A stretch of 7,706 bases of DNA from the NCBI GenBank assembly GCA_027371665.1, contig DAHXMP010000253.1:1-7706 (forward strand), in the 5' to 3' direction. Positions 6,471-7,706 of the stretch are shown here, piece by piece. Position 1 is the first letter of the stretch. Each line of letters starts with the position of its first letter. Both the position numbers and the translations under genes were made by a program. The DNA is from Bacteroidota bacterium. GTDB lineage: Bacteria; Bacteroidota; Ignavibacteria; Kapaibacteriales; UBA2268. The notes below the pieces were generated by a model that was not told the origin of the DNA, made no database searches, and saw nothing but the letters and a program-made list of their open reading frames with translations.

Positions 6471-7235
6471 TTATTTTTCTTTACTTTTTTTGTTACCTTT
6501 TTTATCGTTATCATTTACAGGTGAATTCTTTATTTCTCCTGATATATCGGATTTCGTCTCAGAATCTTCTTCCGCTGTAACATCATCTTCTATTTCAGTT
6601 TCTTCTTCAGATTCTGATTCCATTTTTTCAGTTTCTATGTTAACCTGGGCAGATTGTTCTTCGGAAACTGCTTGAGTTGCATCACCCTTTTCTTCTGGTC
6701 CTGATGTTTCTTCTTCCACGGCAATTTCTTCAGCTTTCTTTGCTTTCTTAGCCGCTCTTGCCTTCTTAGCTTCGGCTTTCTTGGCAAGAGTTTTCTTTCG
6801 GGCTTTCAGTGAAACCGTGCCATCCTGTGGAGCAGACCAGTCAACCAACTCGATAATTGCTGATTCTCCTGCATCTCCTCTTCGTGTGCCAATCTTAGTT
6901 ATCCTGCAATATCCGCCGGGCCTTTCTTCGACAAGCGGAGCAATCGTATCGAATAATTCCTGTAACACAGCTTTATTAGTTATCACTTTTCCTACAAGGC
7001 GTCGGTTGTGAATATCAACTTTTTGGCCCTCCGGAAGCATGCCGTTCTTTTCATTATGTAATGCATACTTAGCTTTAGTAATTAAATGCTCGGCATATGG
7101 CCTTAATTCTTTTGCCTTAGCAAGTGTTGTCCTTACTTTTTTATATTCGAACAACGACGTCGCCAGGTTACGCATCAAAGCTTTTCTGTGAGATGCCGTT
7201 CTTTTTAATTTTCTTCCTCTTACTTGATGTCTCAT
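6471..7235 (-). CDS. rplQ: Large-subunit ribosomal protein L17 (bL17) with long charged C-terminal extension
   Basis: bL17 binds 23S rRNA near the peptide exit tunnel of the 50S subunit. Residues 1-132 are a standard L17 core: MRHQVRGRKLKRTASHRKAL at the N-terminus, LATSLFEYKKVRTTLAKAKELRP, and the C-terminal RPGGYCRITKIGTRRGDA and ESAIIELVD. The E. coli protein is 127 residues, while this one is 254. The extra 122 residues comprise a Lys/Ala-rich, probably helical stretch (about 144-168), a strongly acidic Glu/Ser/Thr segment (about 169-232) and a short Lys-rich end (245-254). C-terminal extensions of L17 are usual in Bacteroidota; this one is low-complexity and looks disordered. The gene lies 62 nt after rpoA, the conserved order, with AGGG close to its ATG, and is followed by a strong terminator. 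Confidence 0.96.
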   Translation of the reverse strand: MRHQVRGRKLKRTASHRKALMRNLATSLFEYKKVRTTLAKAKELRPYAEHLITKAKYALHNEKNGMLPEGQKVDIHNRRLVGKVITNKAVLQELFDTIAPLVEERPGGYCRITKIGTRRGDAGESAIIELVDWSAPQDGTVSLKARKKTLAKKAEAKKARAAKKAKKAEEIAVEEETSGPEEKGDATQAVSEEQSAQVNIETEKMESESEEETEIEDDVTAEEDSETKSDISGEIKNSPVNDNDKKGNKKSKEK

Positions 7236-7297
7236 TTCCCTACTCTGTCAAATCAAAACAAAATCAATTCAAAATTCTGAACTGTAAAAATTTATTA

Positions 7298-7706
7298 CTA
7301 AAAATTATCATTCAAAGCGCTAGCTTTTTTGGGCTCTTCCTTCAGATATTTTTCAATATTCATCCCGAATTCCAAACCGAAGGAATGCACCACCTCGCCT
7401 AATTCGGCAAGAGATTTCCTCCCGAAATTTCTGAATTTAAGAAGCTCATTCTCCTGCAATGAAATTAATTCTGCAAGATTTTTTATATTTGCCGCTTTAA
7501 GACAATTATGTGCCCGCACCGATAATTCCAGTTCATCTACCGGCGTTAGAAGAATTTTGCGAAGTCGGTTTCTTTCGGCTTCCTTAACTTCTTCTTCAAC
7601 AACAGCACGAGGTGGCTGTTCTTCTTCTTCCTCGTTAAAGCTGATAAACAGCTTAACATGGTCATTCATTATTCTTAACCTGAAATCTGTTAGGCTTAAG
7701 GCTATT
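7298..7706 (-). CDS. rpoA: RNA polymerase alpha subunit, C-terminal part (5' end beyond window)
   Basis: The reading frame is open to the right edge, so the gene begins outside the window; the ATG at 7667-7669 is internal. The 135 visible residues contain the end of the N-terminal dimerisation domain (IMNDHVKLFISF), an acidic linker (EEEEE, then EEEVKEAE) and a complete alpha-CTD: LTPVDELELSVRAHNCLKAANI, then LLKFRNFGRKSLAEL and FGLEFGMNIEKYL. The DNA- and activator-contact residues known from E. coli are kept: R265, N268, K271, G296, K298 and S299 equivalents (SVRAHNCLK and FGRKS). The protein ends KEEPKKASALNDNF. Just before IMNDH the sequence ALSLTDFRLR seems to carry about three more residues than family members usually have. 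rplQ follows after 62 nt in the usual order. Confidence 0.95.
   Translation of the reverse strand, partial: IALSLTDFRLRIMNDHVKLFISFNEEEEEQPPRAVVEEEVKEAERNRLRKILLTPVDELELSVRAHNCLKAANIKNLAELISLQENELLKFRNFGRKSLAELGEVVHSFGLEFGMNIEKYLKEEPKKASALNDNF

Overview
The window most likely comes from a low-GC member of the Bacteroidota/Chlorobi (FCB) group. The evidence is a secreted peptidase ending in a type IX secretion (T9SS) sorting domain, a PD40-propeller/OmpA outer-membrane protein, an L17 protein with a long charged C-terminal tail, and LolD-type and RpoA sequences of FCB character. Clear Shine-Dalgarno sequences precede several genes (best case AAGGAG at 2112-2117). That fits an Ignavibacteria/Chlorobi-like lineage better than the Bacteroidia, which mostly lack them. 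The lineage is an inference without a database search. Every gene is on the minus strand, so transcription runs from the right edge to the left.

Right part (6411-7706): the 3' end of the classic alpha/ribosomal operon, with rpoA (cut by the window edge) followed by rplQ. It is closed by a strong rho-independent terminator at 6411-6439 (11-bp perfect stem, GAAA loop, T-run).

Middle (3135-6256): a two-gene unit. A large secreted streptopain-like (C10) cysteine peptidase has a propeptide, Cys/His active site, two tandem beta-sandwich repeats, a PPC-like domain and a T9SS sorting domain. Its stop codon overlaps the start of a small lipoprotein gene (ATGA), so the two are translationally coupled. 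C10 peptidases elsewhere (SpeB/Spi, Bacteroides Bfp/Bfi) are encoded next to their inhibitors, so this lipoprotein is a candidate partner or inhibitor, although no inhibitor fold can be seen in it.

Left part (1-2990): an outer-membrane beta-barrel gene is followed after 18 nt by a PD40-propeller/carboxypeptidase-regulatory/OmpA protein, probably an envelope unit tying the outer membrane to peptidoglycan. This is followed by the 5' part of a lolD-like ABC ATPase gene, cut by the left edge, for lipoprotein trafficking.

After the housekeeping operon the window is thus an envelope and secretion block. I see no tRNA, rRNA, CRISPR array, transposase or attachment site, and no gene-free stretch longer than 214 nt. 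The most interesting point is the coupled C10 peptidase-lipoprotein pair.
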